64,000 nucleotides of DNA from an uncultured Bacilli bacterium (GCA_944371995.1 CALVYD010000003.1:24619-88618); one strand, 5' to 3'. Positions 7,253 through 16,051 are shown, counted from the first letter of the stretch. Numbers and translations are program-made. The notes: generated from the sequence alone by a model not told the origin.

Positions 7253-10204
7253 CTATATAGCTATATTTTTATGCGACCCTTGTTTCTCATTATTAATACT
7301 ACTTGAATATTCCCTGAACATTATAGACGATTGTAATACATCTTTTCTTTCTAGCAAATCATGAATAGTATCTCTTGGCTCTTTAGATTTAATCAATTTA
7401 ATATACGGTTCAAATAATGCCAAATACTCATCATTCTCCATAGTAACTATCTTACTTAAAGCATCATTATCACGACCCGATACTTCATAATTCATATTAA
7501 AATCATCTGTTGCTATAGTATCAACCAAAAAGTTAATAGCTTTATCAAATTCATTTTCAGGAGATTGGTTCTGCAAAACAGTTAATGTTTCTTTACCGCC
7601 TAAATATTTTCCATAAGTAAATAAAGTTCTAGATGGAACTCCTGCTATATGATATAATTTTTCTTTAACAAGAGCTTCTTCAAAAACTTTAGAATCAATA
7701 TTTCTTCTGGTAGAATCAACATAATCATAAACTGGAAGAGCGCTATACACTTCTCCTTGATAATTTGCAATATAATCATCATAACCATATTTTTGATGTA
7801 CAGTAGTAATATCTACAGACTCAACATGATTTTTAACATCTCCTATTTCCTTTTGAACCGTTAACACTAACATATCATATTTATCATTAGGCGTAACTAC
7901 CACAGCTCTATCCTCATAACTATGATCTTTTATATGATAAAAACTCTCATCATCAGCTAAACTAATACCATAACGTCCTTTTCCAGCATCTTTCTGATAA
8001 GTTTCTTGTAAATCATCTATTTGAACTAAAGGTACGCCTAAAAAAGCCGCAGCATTAATTTCCTCTTCTGTCGGATTATCACCCAGGAACGCAATACCAC
8101 TTGGCATCAATCCATCACGATAAGCATCAAACTCATTATACGTTTCCGAACCATGCACTTGTGTAGTTCTAACTATTTTTCTAAATGGCATCATATCTTT
8201 AGGTAATCTAGTAGCTATATTTTTATTATTATAACCAGAGCCAATACCAGTATCCCTATTTGCTGCACAAACTAAAGAACCATCTGGTAAATGAGAATAC
8301 AAAACTTTAATAGAATATATAGACTGCCCGTTAACACAAACTCTATTATATTCATCACTAATTCCCGTTAAACAAATATAGGCAGCACCAATTAATTTAG
8401 GAGTAATGACAGATTCAATAGCACCTCCAGTAGAATAAGAGTTTAAAACATGAAGATAAGCATTAAATTTCTCTCCACTTGGAATATGAACAACATGTAC
8501 TCTTCTTCCATTAACATTAGTACCATCTTCAAAAGTATAATCAGTAGCATCATAAAACTTATCTGTAACGTAATCATTAAAATCTGTCATACGCTCATTA
8601 AATTCATAATTATAAAAAGACATGATTTTATCATTAAAATTCAACCATTTTCTATTCACACCATATTTTAATATTTGATCATTAAATAATCCAGCCAATT
8701 GTTTTAGTTTTTCTACATCATCTATTTTATCAATAGTACTCAATAAATCACTAATAATAAAATAACTATCTAACTCTTTAGCTAGTTTTTGATTATGAAG
8801 TGAATTCTTTAAAGGAATTAATCTCTCTCTACTTGCAGACTCTAATAAACCCTGTCTAGTTTCAAAATAATTCTGATTTAATAATATATTACAAATAATA
8901 TTTTTTAACTCTATAGAAGAAGTTGCTGAATCGATTCTTTGTTGTTTTTGTTGATAATATATCTGCCTAATATTGGTTAACTCTTCTTTATTTCTAACAG
9001 CAAGCTCTTCATATTCAAAATATAATCTTAAATTTTCTATATTTTCTTCAATACTATTATCATCCAGACTATCAAATAAAGCAGTATTTTGATTAAACTT
9101 ATAAGTAATTTTTAGAAATAATTCTAAATCAAATCCCTCTTTTTCATTTAGATTATCATATATTTTTTTGACTAGTAATAAATTTTTCGGTCTCACTACT
9201 TCACTTAAATCGACTTTATGAGCACCTAATAATATATATTTTATCATTTGCTCAAAAGCATCCTGACCAAGTACTAAAGGAACATCGTCATGAAATATAT
9301 CTTTTTTGCAATGCAATAATTCTGCATAAGAACCCTGTATTTTAAAAAGTTCACGATCTAAGTTTTGAAAAAACTTAGGATTCATACCATTTATCGATTT
9401 ATAAAATACTTCTCTCATAATTTCATTATTATTATATATCGAAGCTGGTGAATTCTCGTCAACTACATATCCTAATTCCATAATTTTTCTTATTAATGGT
9501 GTATCAAATTCCCAAGAAACCATCTTTGTAAAATCTTTTTTGTCTGGATGTTTCTCAAAATAACGAATAATTTCACGCGTAACTTTAATATCTTGAAAAT
9601 GACGATTAAACTCAATTATTTCTGATCTATCATCTCTTTGCGCTATAATTTTTGCAATATGTTCATCTACATAAGACAACTTCATTAATATTCTTTTTTC
9701 TTCCTCTAAAGTTGCATTTTGTAAAAAATATTCTACCAAAGGCTTAAACTGATAAATAGCATTAGTTTTCATATCAAGAGATAGGAAATCATCTAATTGA
9801 AAATTCTTATCTTTTAAATATTGTAACAATGTTTCATCATGACTTTCTTTTTCAGAAAATTCCAAAATATAGTTAAACTGTTCTTGATTTACTGCATGCT
9901 CTAATAATTCTATAACTCCAGAACTATTATTTAAATAATCAGAAAGAGAAGCAATATCTCCATATCCTTCTATATTATATGTAGGTTCCTCCGAAGGATT
10001 AGATTCCTTAGACACATTAGATATATAAAAATCAATATCACTACTGCCAACATCAATAGTACTAGTATCTATCAAAGGAACATCATTCGTTTGAAATACC
10101 GCATCATCAAAATCAATAGTATCATCTCCTGGAGAATCAAAAACATCATCAGATCCATCTGTCATAGGAAATACATTTTCCATCTCTTCTACTTCTTTAT
10201 TCAT
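7253..10204 (-). CDS. Large hypothetical protein (about 983 residues)
   Basis: An acidic, low-complexity N-terminus (about 75 residues rich in D, S and T) is followed by about 450 residues of helical repeat-like sequence, then a C-terminal globular part. Around residues 690-725 the pattern DG-x-x-P-x-x-I ... E-x-x-x-A-x-x-x-G-x-P-L-V-x-I-D occurs, similar in arrangement to segments in the 812-residue protein at 59192 and the 595-residue protein at 48492. No membrane helix is seen. The start at 10204 has AAAGGAG at good spacing; the eight extra upstream codons of the open frame contain that site and are unlikely to be translated. Function unknown. Confidence 0.68.
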   Translation of the reverse strand: MNKEVEEMENVFPMTDGSDDVFDSPGDDTIDFDDAVFQTNDVPLIDTSTIDVGSSDIDFYISNVSKESNPSEEPTYNIEGYGDIASLSDYLNNSSGVIELLEHAVNQEQFNYILEFSEKESHDETLLQYLKDKNFQLDDFLSLDMKTNAIYQFKPLVEYFLQNATLEEEKRILMKLSYVDEHIAKIIAQRDDRSEIIEFNRHFQDIKVTREIIRYFEKHPDKKDFTKMVSWEFDTPLIRKIMELGYVVDENSPASIYNNNEIMREVFYKSINGMNPKFFQNLDRELFKIQGSYAELLHCKKDIFHDDVPLVLGQDAFEQMIKYILLGAHKVDLSEVVRPKNLLLVKKIYDNLNEKEGFDLELFLKITYKFNQNTALFDSLDDNSIEENIENLRLYFEYEELAVRNKEELTNIRQIYYQQKQQRIDSATSSIELKNIICNILLNQNYFETRQGLLESASRERLIPLKNSLHNQKLAKELDSYFIISDLLSTIDKIDDVEKLKQLAGLFNDQILKYGVNRKWLNFNDKIMSFYNYEFNERMTDFNDYVTDKFYDATDYTFEDGTNVNGRRVHVVHIPSGEKFNAYLHVLNSYSTGGAIESVITPKLIGAAYICLTGISDEYNRVCVNGQSIYSIKVLYSHLPDGSLVCAANRDTGIGSGYNNKNIATRLPKDMMPFRKIVRTTQVHGSETYNEFDAYRDGLMPSGIAFLGDNPTEEEINAAAFLGVPLVQIDDLQETYQKDAGKGRYGISLADDESFYHIKDHSYEDRAVVVTPNDKYDMLVLTVQKEIGDVKNHVESVDITTVHQKYGYDDYIANYQGEVYSALPVYDYVDSTRRNIDSKVFEEALVKEKLYHIAGVPSRTLFTYGKYLGGKETLTVLQNQSPENEFDKAINFLVDTIATDDFNMNYEVSGRDNDALSKIVTMENDEYLALFEPYIKLIKSKEPRDTIHDLLERKDVLQSSIMFREYSSSINNEKQGSHKNIAI

Positions 10205-10233
10205 ATACACTACTCCTTTTAAAACCATATATT

Positions 10234-11223
10234 TTATCTTTTTTTATCTATAGAATCATTAAAATATCTTCGACCAATTTTATGATTAGAAAACATTTCA
10301 TCCAACTGTTCATCCGTTGTTTTAAGACAACTATGATTTAATGTATCCACAATATATTGATTCCCATCATACTGAATTAAAATTTCATCAATTACTTCTC
10401 TTGGTTCATCAGGCTCATTTACAATCTCACCAATATATTTGTGCTCTAAAGGTTCATTAAAACCATGATTTCTATTTAAAAAACTAAATAGATATATAAA
10501 CTCTTGTCCTGCAATATTTCTTTTTCTCATATCACTAATAAACAAAGAAAATCTATCAATACTATTATCAAGTCTATTATTATCTGCATAATTTATAAAT
10601 TGTTGCAAAAAAGAAGTAGCATCATTGGTATAACCAAATAAATTATTCATCTTCTGAATTTTTTGATTATAAAAATCCTGATTACCTAAAACAACTTCAA
10701 TATTGGTTAAAGGAAATCCCATTTTAGCATTAGTTAAATCACTTAGTCTATTTTCATTAATATCAATAGCCATTGGTTCTAATTCAATAATACCATTCGC
10801 TGTTGCCATACCAACTCCTATATGTTCATTAAATACATCTTCCTTAGAATCTAATACTACTCCATAGATTTGTTTATCATCCATCATATCGATTAATTTA
10901 GTAAATATTCTAGCAAAATCCCAACATACAATAGGTGTATCCATGTTGATACTTTCTAATCTACTCTTATTAAACTCTCTTTCCATCTTACGATACATAT
11001 AATTAATATCATAAGAAAACAACTCACACATCTTAAAATAAACAAATAAACCTTTTTCCTCAGGAGTAAAATCTTTAGGCATATCATGAAATATATAATC
11101 ACTAATTTGAGGATTCAATTCCCATTCTCCCTCATCACCATAAAAATAAGCCATATCAAATCTGTTGGATTTCAATCTCCATATTCTTAAAATCCCATTT
11201 CTTAATTCATCATTCGCAACCAT
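10234..11223 (-). CDS. Putative transglutaminase-like (Cys/His/Asp) protein
   Basis: About 329 residues and first gene of the six-gene operon. A helix ending in YDINYMY (about 71-77) precedes VCWDFARIF with Cys100, then EHIGVGM with His134 and, 20 residues on, an acidic residue in MAID (Asp154). That order and spacing are those of transglutaminase-core/papain-like folds, where Cys-His-Asp attack acyl groups or amide bonds. Fold and activity are inference from pattern only. The ATG at 11223 follows GAGGTG; a GTG six bases upstream overlaps that site. The region upstream carries TATAAT and is shared with the divergent HECGH gene. Confidence 0.5.
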   Translation of the reverse strand: MVANDELRNGILRIWRLKSNRFDMAYFYGDEGEWELNPQISDYIFHDMPKDFTPEEKGLFVYFKMCELFSYDINYMYRKMEREFNKSRLESINMDTPIVCWDFARIFTKLIDMMDDKQIYGVVLDSKEDVFNEHIGVGMATANGIIELEPMAIDINENRLSDLTNAKMGFPLTNIEVVLGNQDFYNQKIQKMNNLFGYTNDATSFLQQFINYADNNRLDNSIDRFSLFISDMRKRNIAGQEFIYLFSFLNRNHGFNEPLEHKYIGEIVNEPDEPREVIDEILIQYDGNQYIVDTLNHSCLKTTDEQLDEMFSNHKIGRRYFNDSIDKKR

Positions 11224-11438
11224 AAACACCTCGTAAAATTTTTATAAACATTATTTTTATTATACCATAGAGAAAACATTTTACATAATCCATTTAAAAA
11301 ATTATTAATACCTAAGCAAAATAAGATATATATCAACAAATAAACTTAATGTACCATACATATATTTTTCTTGCTATTCTTCACATTTTTATATATTATA
11401 TATATAGAATTTAATGACTAGGATGAGAGAGAAAATAT

Positions 11439-13247
11439 ATGAATTTATTAGATATTAACTTTAAAAGCATGATTTCAAACATAACAGATGCTTTTACTAC
11501 TGTTTATGGAGAAAAATATAGAGAACTTATCAACAAAAAGTTAAATAATACTTATTTTATTTCATATTTTGACATTGAAGGACTAAAAGAATATATTAAT
11601 TACTTAAAATTTTGTAAATCACGAGAACTATCTATAAAATTTTTAGAAGAAATTGGAATATCTGTAAATTATGACAAAAGTAACTACACGAAAGCTTTAG
11701 ATATAGATACATCTGAAATTTTAGATAGTACTATTGACACTTATTATGCATTTTCAAGCAAGAGAAATCAATATGTTCCGTTACTTGCTTTTGATAATGA
11801 AAATCATGAACAAGAAAATGATATATTGCAAAATAATAGATTGAAATTGATTAATTATTTTTTACGAGAGAAAAACAAAAAAATTACGATAGAAGATTTA
11901 CCTTCTTTTATGGCAACAGATAAATATTTAGAAATTCTTAACAAAATAAAAAAATATAAAACCATTTATGATAAATTATTCCAAGAATTTTCTAACTGGG
12001 AAAAGAGTTTAGAATCATACGAGACATTTATAAAAAAAGAAGAAGATAAAAGAAATGAAATATATAAAAGAAAAAAACAAGAATTATTTCAATTAATTTA
12101 TGATAAATTACCTAAAAAAGTTAAAGAAGCAATTCAAGGTAAAGATATAGAAGAACAACAAAAAATTATATTAGGAGACTTTGATATTACTTCCCCTTCA
12201 CTTATTGAAAGTTTTTCAAAAAATAGTTTTGAAGAACTTACAGATTCCAACAATAATATATGGAAAAAAATAACTAAAATTGGTATTCATCAAGTTGAAT
12301 ATTTAAAACATCTGAAAATAACCCTTCCATTTAATGATGCATATGATTGCAATAACGAAGAAAAACTTTCTTTTTACCTAGACTTTTTAAAGCAAGAAAA
12401 GATACAACAGTATATTCCTAGTCAAGATGTAATTTCTTTTATTGAAAATACTAGAAAAGAAAAAATGGAAGAAGCTTATTTAGAATATCTTAGTAATCGT
12501 TCTGATTATCAGAAAATTGCTAATTCCTTTTCTTATCAACCCGACTTTCTTAATACTATACGTAATATTATACAGAAAAAAATGATTCTTGTTACTTTAC
12601 CTTATGCAATCGATAAACAAGGAAATATTATTTCTTTCTTATGTTATTCCGTTAGAAAAAATGCAGCCGGTTATTTAGATTATCTTCTTCTTCATGAGTG
12701 TGGTCACGCTATAGAGAAGACAGAAAAAGGTTGTGGTTTAGGACCAGAATACACTTATAATAATGATTTATGGTATAATCCCTATGATAATAATTTTCGA
12801 ATTTATGAAAAAATCAATGAAAACTTAAACGATATTTTTACTTTAGAAGCATTAGACTATTTACATAAAAATGATATTTATTTACTTGAGCCTAAAGAAA
12901 TTGTACAACAAGACTGCCAAGACAAGAACACTTATATGATTACAAAAAAAATTCTTTACCCGTTATTAGAAAAATTTAGAGAAGAAGTTATTGCTGCAAA
13001 ACTAAATGTAAATCCTTCTATTCTTACTCAGTGCATTGGAGAAGATAATTATGAAGCACTAGTTGATGTTGTTAATAAAGTTGATTATCTATGTAGAAAT
13101 GACCTAGAACATTTATTAAAGTATTATCCCGATACATCTATATGCAAAGAGTATCAAAAGCAATTAGAAAGAACAAGCGAAATTTATACTGCGATTGATA
13201 CCTACTATAATAACCATCATAAAGAAACAAACCAAAACAAACGTTAA
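11439..13247 (+). CDS. HECGH zinc-metallopeptidase-like protein
   Basis: A 602-residue protein on the plus strand, divergent from the unknown operon. Residues 1-250 are helical and Lys-rich with coiled-coil character (about 195-230). The C-terminal part carries LLLHECGHAIE (His419, Glu420, His423), a textbook HExxH zinc site, followed about 45 residues later by EKINENLNDIFT, which could give the third ligand. No signal peptide or membrane helix is seen, so it is probably cytoplasmic. The family is not one I recognise and the substrate is unknown. A bidirectional terminator follows. Confidence 0.72.
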   Translation: MNLLDINFKSMISNITDAFTTVYGEKYRELINKKLNNTYFISYFDIEGLKEYINYLKFCKSRELSIKFLEEIGISVNYDKSNYTKALDIDTSEILDSTIDTYYAFSSKRNQYVPLLAFDNENHEQENDILQNNRLKLINYFLREKNKKITIEDLPSFMATDKYLEILNKIKKYKTIYDKLFQEFSNWEKSLESYETFIKKEEDKRNEIYKRKKQELFQLIYDKLPKKVKEAIQGKDIEEQQKIILGDFDITSPSLIESFSKNSFEELTDSNNNIWKKITKIGIHQVEYLKHLKITLPFNDAYDCNNEEKLSFYLDFLKQEKIQQYIPSQDVISFIENTRKEKMEEAYLEYLSNRSDYQKIANSFSYQPDFLNTIRNIIQKKMILVTLPYAIDKQGNIISFLCYSVRKNAAGYLDYLLLHECGHAIEKTEKGCGLGPEYTYNNDLWYNPYDNNFRIYEKINENLNDIFTLEALDYLHKNDIYLLEPKEIVQQDCQDKNTYMITKKILYPLLEKFREEVIAAKLNVNPSILTQCIGEDNYEALVDVVNKVDYLCRNDLEHLLKYYPDTSICKEYQKQLERTSEIYTAIDTYYNNHHKETNQNKR

Positions 13248-13253
13248 AAAGTA

Positions 13254-13293
13254 AAAAGAACTAGTACAAAAACATATACGTACTAGTTCTTTT
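13254..13293. terminator. Bidirectional terminator between convergent genes
   Basis: A perfect 14-bp inverted repeat (AAAAGAACTAGTAC at 13254-13267 and its complement at 13280-13293) with a 12-base loop. It reads as stem plus T-run on both strands, between the HECGH gene and the convergent endonuclease gene. Confidence 0.85.
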
Positions 13294-13310
13294 GTTACCT
13301 AATCTCTTCT

Positions 13311-14066
13311 TTAATTCTCAAAATAATAAATCAAATCAAAAAGACTTTCTAAATTCTTTTTTCTAATAGAAAACTGCAGACTTTTATTCTTATTCTTTAA
13401 GAAATCTTTACCACTCTTAGCAAATCTCAATATTAAAGCAACTAAAACATCTTCCTCTTCAATACATTTTATAAAAGCTTCAATTCCCTTATATTTATAG
13501 CATTCTAATTTATAATATCTAAAATAAAAATTATCATTAGAGACATTCTTACTCGCGTAAAACAAAGCTAGATGATGAAGTTTGACACGCAATCTTTGCT
13601 CCAGAGAATCAAAATAAATAAAAGCCCTATCTTCTAAGAAATCAAACTTATCATCATATATTCTTATAAAAATCTTTTTACTATCATAATCAATTTTTAA
13701 TTCAAAATAATATTTACCATAAACTAAAACTTTTCTATTTAATTTTAAATTGACAATCAATTTCTTATGTTCATGATAAACATTATCTCTTATTCCATAA
13801 GTTTCTAATAAATAATTACTTTCGTATAAATCAGGCCCGTCAAACGCTAAAGAAAATAAACTTATATTATATCTACTAAACCTCTGAGTACATTTCACTT
13901 CGACACCATAATAATCAGGAAAAAACATACTATCAGGATTTTTACCAAGCTGATTTTCTAATGTAAGACCTGCAGAATTATATAAATTATTATTAATACC
14001 TTTCATATATCCTTTCATATTTAACTTTTTAAACTCTTCGATAATCTTTTCAAATTCCTTTTCCAT
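13311..14066 (-). CDS. MvaI/BcnI-family restriction-endonuclease-like protein
   Basis: A 251-residue protein whose first 80 residues follow the MvaI/BcnI pattern: GLTLENQLG with Glu37, then PDYYGVEVK with Asp51, Glu56 and Lys58, the PD-(D/E)xK metal-dependent nuclease core. In known family members this cuts DNA at CC(A/T)GG or CC(C/G)GG sites. No DNA methyltransferase is adjacent, which is odd for a restriction enzyme. The C-terminal half is Lys- and Tyr-rich and ends in helices. The gene is preceded by tRNA-like sequence and the tRNA pair. Family assignment is fairly good; target and biological role are unknown. Confidence 0.65.
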   Translation of the reverse strand: MEKEFEKIIEEFKKLNMKGYMKGINNNLYNSAGLTLENQLGKNPDSMFFPDYYGVEVKCTQRFSRYNISLFSLAFDGPDLYESNYLLETYGIRDNVYHEHKKLIVNLKLNRKVLVYGKYYFELKIDYDSKKIFIRIYDDKFDFLEDRAFIYFDSLEQRLRVKLHHLALFYASKNVSNDNFYFRYYKLECYKYKGIEAFIKCIEEEDVLVALILRFAKSGKDFLKNKNKSLQFSIRKKNLESLFDLIYYFEN

Positions 14067-14095
14067 ATTCCACCTCTTTTAGAGGGATATACTAT

Positions 14096-14190
14096 CAGCT
14101 GGTTAGAGCAACATTTGTCGATTCTTGGAATAGAAATTATATTTTAGATAAGGGCGGTCACCGGGCAAAAAAAAAAGACCAGTAGGGTCC
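14096..14190 (+). pseudogene. Degenerate tRNA-like remnant
   Basis: Three short blocks appear in tRNA order on the plus strand: CAGCTGGTTAGAGCAAC (14096-14112, a D-arm), AGGGCGGTCAC (14151-14161, variable loop to T-arm) and CCAGTAGGGTCC (14179-14190, T-arm to acceptor). Each resembles the CAT tRNA encoded on the opposite strand at 14297-14373. The intervening sequence is unrelated, with no anticodon stem, so this looks like a decayed inverted copy. The last block also contributes to the terminator of the tRNA operon. Confidence 0.4.
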
Positions 14191-14194
14191 TTTT
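14167..14194 (-). terminator. Terminator of the tRNA operon
   Basis: On the minus strand AAAAGGACC and GGTC pair around CTACT and are followed by ten T. It lies about 10 bases after the CCA end of tRNA-Leu. Confidence 0.7.
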
Positions 14195-14203
14195 GTTTCA
14201 TAA

Positions 14204-14288
14204 TGGTGCGGGTAACAGGAGTTGAACCTGCACGTCTAAGACACTAGATCCTAAGTCTAGCGCGTCTGCCAATTCCGCCATACCCGCA
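14204..14288 (-). tRNA. tRNA-Leu(TAG)
   Basis: A 7-bp acceptor (TGCGGGT with ACCCGCA), anticodon stem CTAGA/TCTAG with loop CTTAGGA giving anticodon TAG, a long variable arm typical of Leu, and T-loop GTTCAAC. CCA is encoded (positions 14204-14206). It reads CUA codons. It is cotranscribed with the CAT tRNA 8 bases upstream and followed by a terminator. Confidence 0.95.
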
Positions 14289-14296
14289 ACTGATAA

Positions 14297-14373
14297 TGGT
14301 GGACCCTACTGGACTCGAACCAGTGACCGCCCGGTTATGAGCCGGATGCTCTAACCAACTGAGCTAAGGGTCC
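14297..14373 (-). tRNA. tRNA with CAT anticodon, Ile2 or elongator Met
   Basis: Acceptor GGACCCT/AGGGTCC, D-arm AGCTCAGTTGGTTAGAGC, anticodon loop CTCATAA, T-loop GTTCGAG, and encoded CCA (14297-14299). The GGACC acceptor and CTCATAA loop resemble tRNA-Ile2, in which C34 is changed to lysidine by TilS so that AUA is read. Elongator tRNA-Met cannot be excluded from sequence alone. Confidence 0.93.
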
Positions 14374-14432
14374 ATTGCCTTTTAATCATATCACATTTAG
14401 GGCGGTCACGCAAGAGATATTCTAAAAAAAAT

Positions 14433-14534
14433 TTACTTTTTATCATCATTATCGTATTTACTAGATAATTTTAACGCACAAAATAAAAACAAAACTAAAA
14501 TAAATAAGATAATTCCAAGGATAATATACCACAT
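14433..14534 (-). CDS. 33-residue single-helix membrane peptide
   Basis: A short frame from ATG at 14534, preceded by AAGGGG at acceptable spacing. It encodes a hydrophobic helix (residues 2-21, rich in Ile, Leu and Phe with one Cys) followed by the polar tail KLSSKYDNDDKK. Such a layout suggests an N-out/C-in membrane micropeptide. It stands alone between the tRNA pair and the toxin-antitoxin operon. Function unknown; it could also be a chance frame, but start signal and composition favour a real gene. Confidence 0.5.
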   Translation of the reverse strand: MWYIILGIILFILVLFLFCALKLSSKYDNDDKK

Positions 14535-14593
14535 ATTATCTTTTCCCCTTTTCTTTTAGTATATCAACTTTTTCAAAATATTAGTCCAAAAAC

Positions 14594-14624
14594 CAGAAAA
14601 AAACTATACAAAAATGTATAGTTT
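14594..14624 (-). terminator. Terminator after the toxin-antitoxin operon
   Basis: On the minus strand AAACTATAC and GTATAGTTT form a 9-bp stem with a short loop and run into TTTTTTTC. It follows the stop of the XRE-ImmA/IrrE gene. Confidence 0.8.
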
Positions 14625-14639
14625 ACTTATACATAGTCT

Positions 14640-15668
14640 TTATATATTCACTAAAGGATTATATTTTTGATATAGACTATCACTATATTTAATTATTTTA
14701 TCTCTAGCTAACCGGTAAACAAAAAATGATTTAACAACATCTAACTCTTCGATATTTTTATAATTAATCTTTATTATATCATATATTTTACTAGGTACCA
14801 TCCAATCCAATGCTTGCATATCCGCTTTTATCTCATAATCTTCTGTTTCTTTATCATCTAACATTGTAATGATACTTCCACTTTTTGCTCGATTATAATC
14901 ACTTTTACAATGAGCAAGCTCATGTAATAAAGCAAAATAAATATCAGCATACCTTTTATGTTTTCTCGTGATATATATTGCAGGTTTATCATTTAATACT
15001 TTAAACGCTCCCCTTACCTTAGTACCTTTTAAATCATCTTGGATAGCTAAAAAAATACCATTCTTATTAAATTCCATGATTAATTTATTCTCATCAAAAG
15101 ACTGATTACTTGCTTCCATTCTAATAAATTCTACCAATTTATTAATATTTTCTTTTGTATATTTTTCAACTTTTTGATCTGCAATAATTCTATTGCATCT
15201 TTCTAACCATAACGCTAATAATTCTGGCTTATCGTTTTTACTCTTATAAAAAATCACATTATTTTCTTTTGTTAATGAATTAGGATTTGTAATTCTCAAA
15301 TATTTTAATATATCTTTGGCAATAGCATAATCATTTCTAGCATCTCTATATTTTACATGATACTCATCAGCCAATTCTTTATAACTAAATCTATTAATAT
15401 AATTTCTAATAGATAAATGATTCTCATCCAAATAATTTTGAATTACTTTATCCATTTTATAATTTTGTTCAGTATTTTCAATATAACTTACTGGAATACC
15501 AGTAATAAAAGAAATGTTATATATCATATTTTGAGATAATTCAACATTACCTTTTATAATATCTATTAAGTTTTTAGAAGTTGTATTAATTCGATCAGCA
15601 AATTCTTTTATACTAATATTCTTGTACTCTAAAAATTCACCTAATTCTCTACCAAATTTATTCATCAT
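14640..15668 (-). CDS. XRE-family antitoxin with ImmA/IrrE metallopeptidase domain
   Basis: About 342 residues. The N-terminus is a helix-turn-helix (IKEFADRINTTSKNLIDIIKG) of XRE type. The C-terminal half is an ImmA/IrrE-like domain with LLHELAHCKSD, the HExxH zinc site, followed by an EIKADMQALDWMVP segment that supplies the third ligand. Such fused proteins act as the antitoxin and repressor partner of RelE/HigB-type toxins. The start is taken at the ATG pair 15668/15665, overlapping the end of the toxin gene; upstream in-frame codons lie inside the toxin gene. Confidence 0.8.
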   Translation of the reverse strand: MMNKFGRELGEFLEYKNISIKEFADRINTTSKNLIDIIKGNVELSQNMIYNISFITGIPVSYIENTEQNYKMDKVIQNYLDENHLSIRNYINRFSYKELADEYHVKYRDARNDYAIAKDILKYLRITNPNSLTKENNVIFYKSKNDKPELLALWLERCNRIIADQKVEKYTKENINKLVEFIRMEASNQSFDENKLIMEFNKNGIFLAIQDDLKGTKVRGAFKVLNDKPAIYITRKHKRYADIYFALLHELAHCKSDYNRAKSGSIITMLDDKETEDYEIKADMQALDWMVPSKIYDIIKINYKNIEELDVVKSFFVYRLARDKIIKYSDSLYQKYNPLVNI

Positions 15669-15996
15669 AAAATCTGAGTTTATCAGGAGTAAAGTCATTA
15701 TAATGATCATAACTTACATATACAAAAATTATTTCATTTTCAGCTGTTGATGGCATTACTATTAATCTTATTACTCCACCGTTTCTTTCTAAATTAAAAG
15801 ACCAAAAACCACTATTTTGATGTTTTAATGGTTCAAATTCATAGATTGTCGTCATAATTGGATTGGTTTGTAACTCTTTAAATACATTATGATTCGTAAT
15901 TTTTTCCGTTATATCTTCTAAATTAGCTAATTCCTTTCTATACCTTTTTAATTTTTTGGCTGAATTATCAAAACTTTTTGTATATGTTATGTGCAT
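15658..15996 (-). CDS. RelE/HigB-type toxin
   Basis: A 112-residue basic protein of the RelE/ParE fold: an N-terminal helix with the Lys-rich KSFDNSAKKLKRYRKEL, then strands with GFWSFNLERNGGVIRLIV and IIFVYVSYDHYNDF. Family members cleave mRNA on the ribosome. It is the first gene of a two-gene operon and overlaps the antitoxin start by several bases. The order toxin-then-antitoxin is that of HigBA-type systems. A palindrome upstream is a likely operator. Confidence 0.75.
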   Translation of the reverse strand: MHITYTKSFDNSAKKLKRYRKELANLEDITEKITNHNVFKELQTNPIMTTIYEFEPLKHQNSGFWSFNLERNGGVIRLIVMPSTAENEIIFVYVSYDHYNDFTPDKLRFYDE

Positions 15997-16051
15997 TTTT
16001 TCTTGTTCCTCCTTCCTTTCTCATACACCTCCTTATCTCATTTGTTATTAT

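Noticed and set aside
8450..8671. Ile/Ser-rich plus-strand frame inside the 983-residue gene
   Set aside because: Composition is that of antisense of A+T-rich coding sequence; no ribosome binding site.
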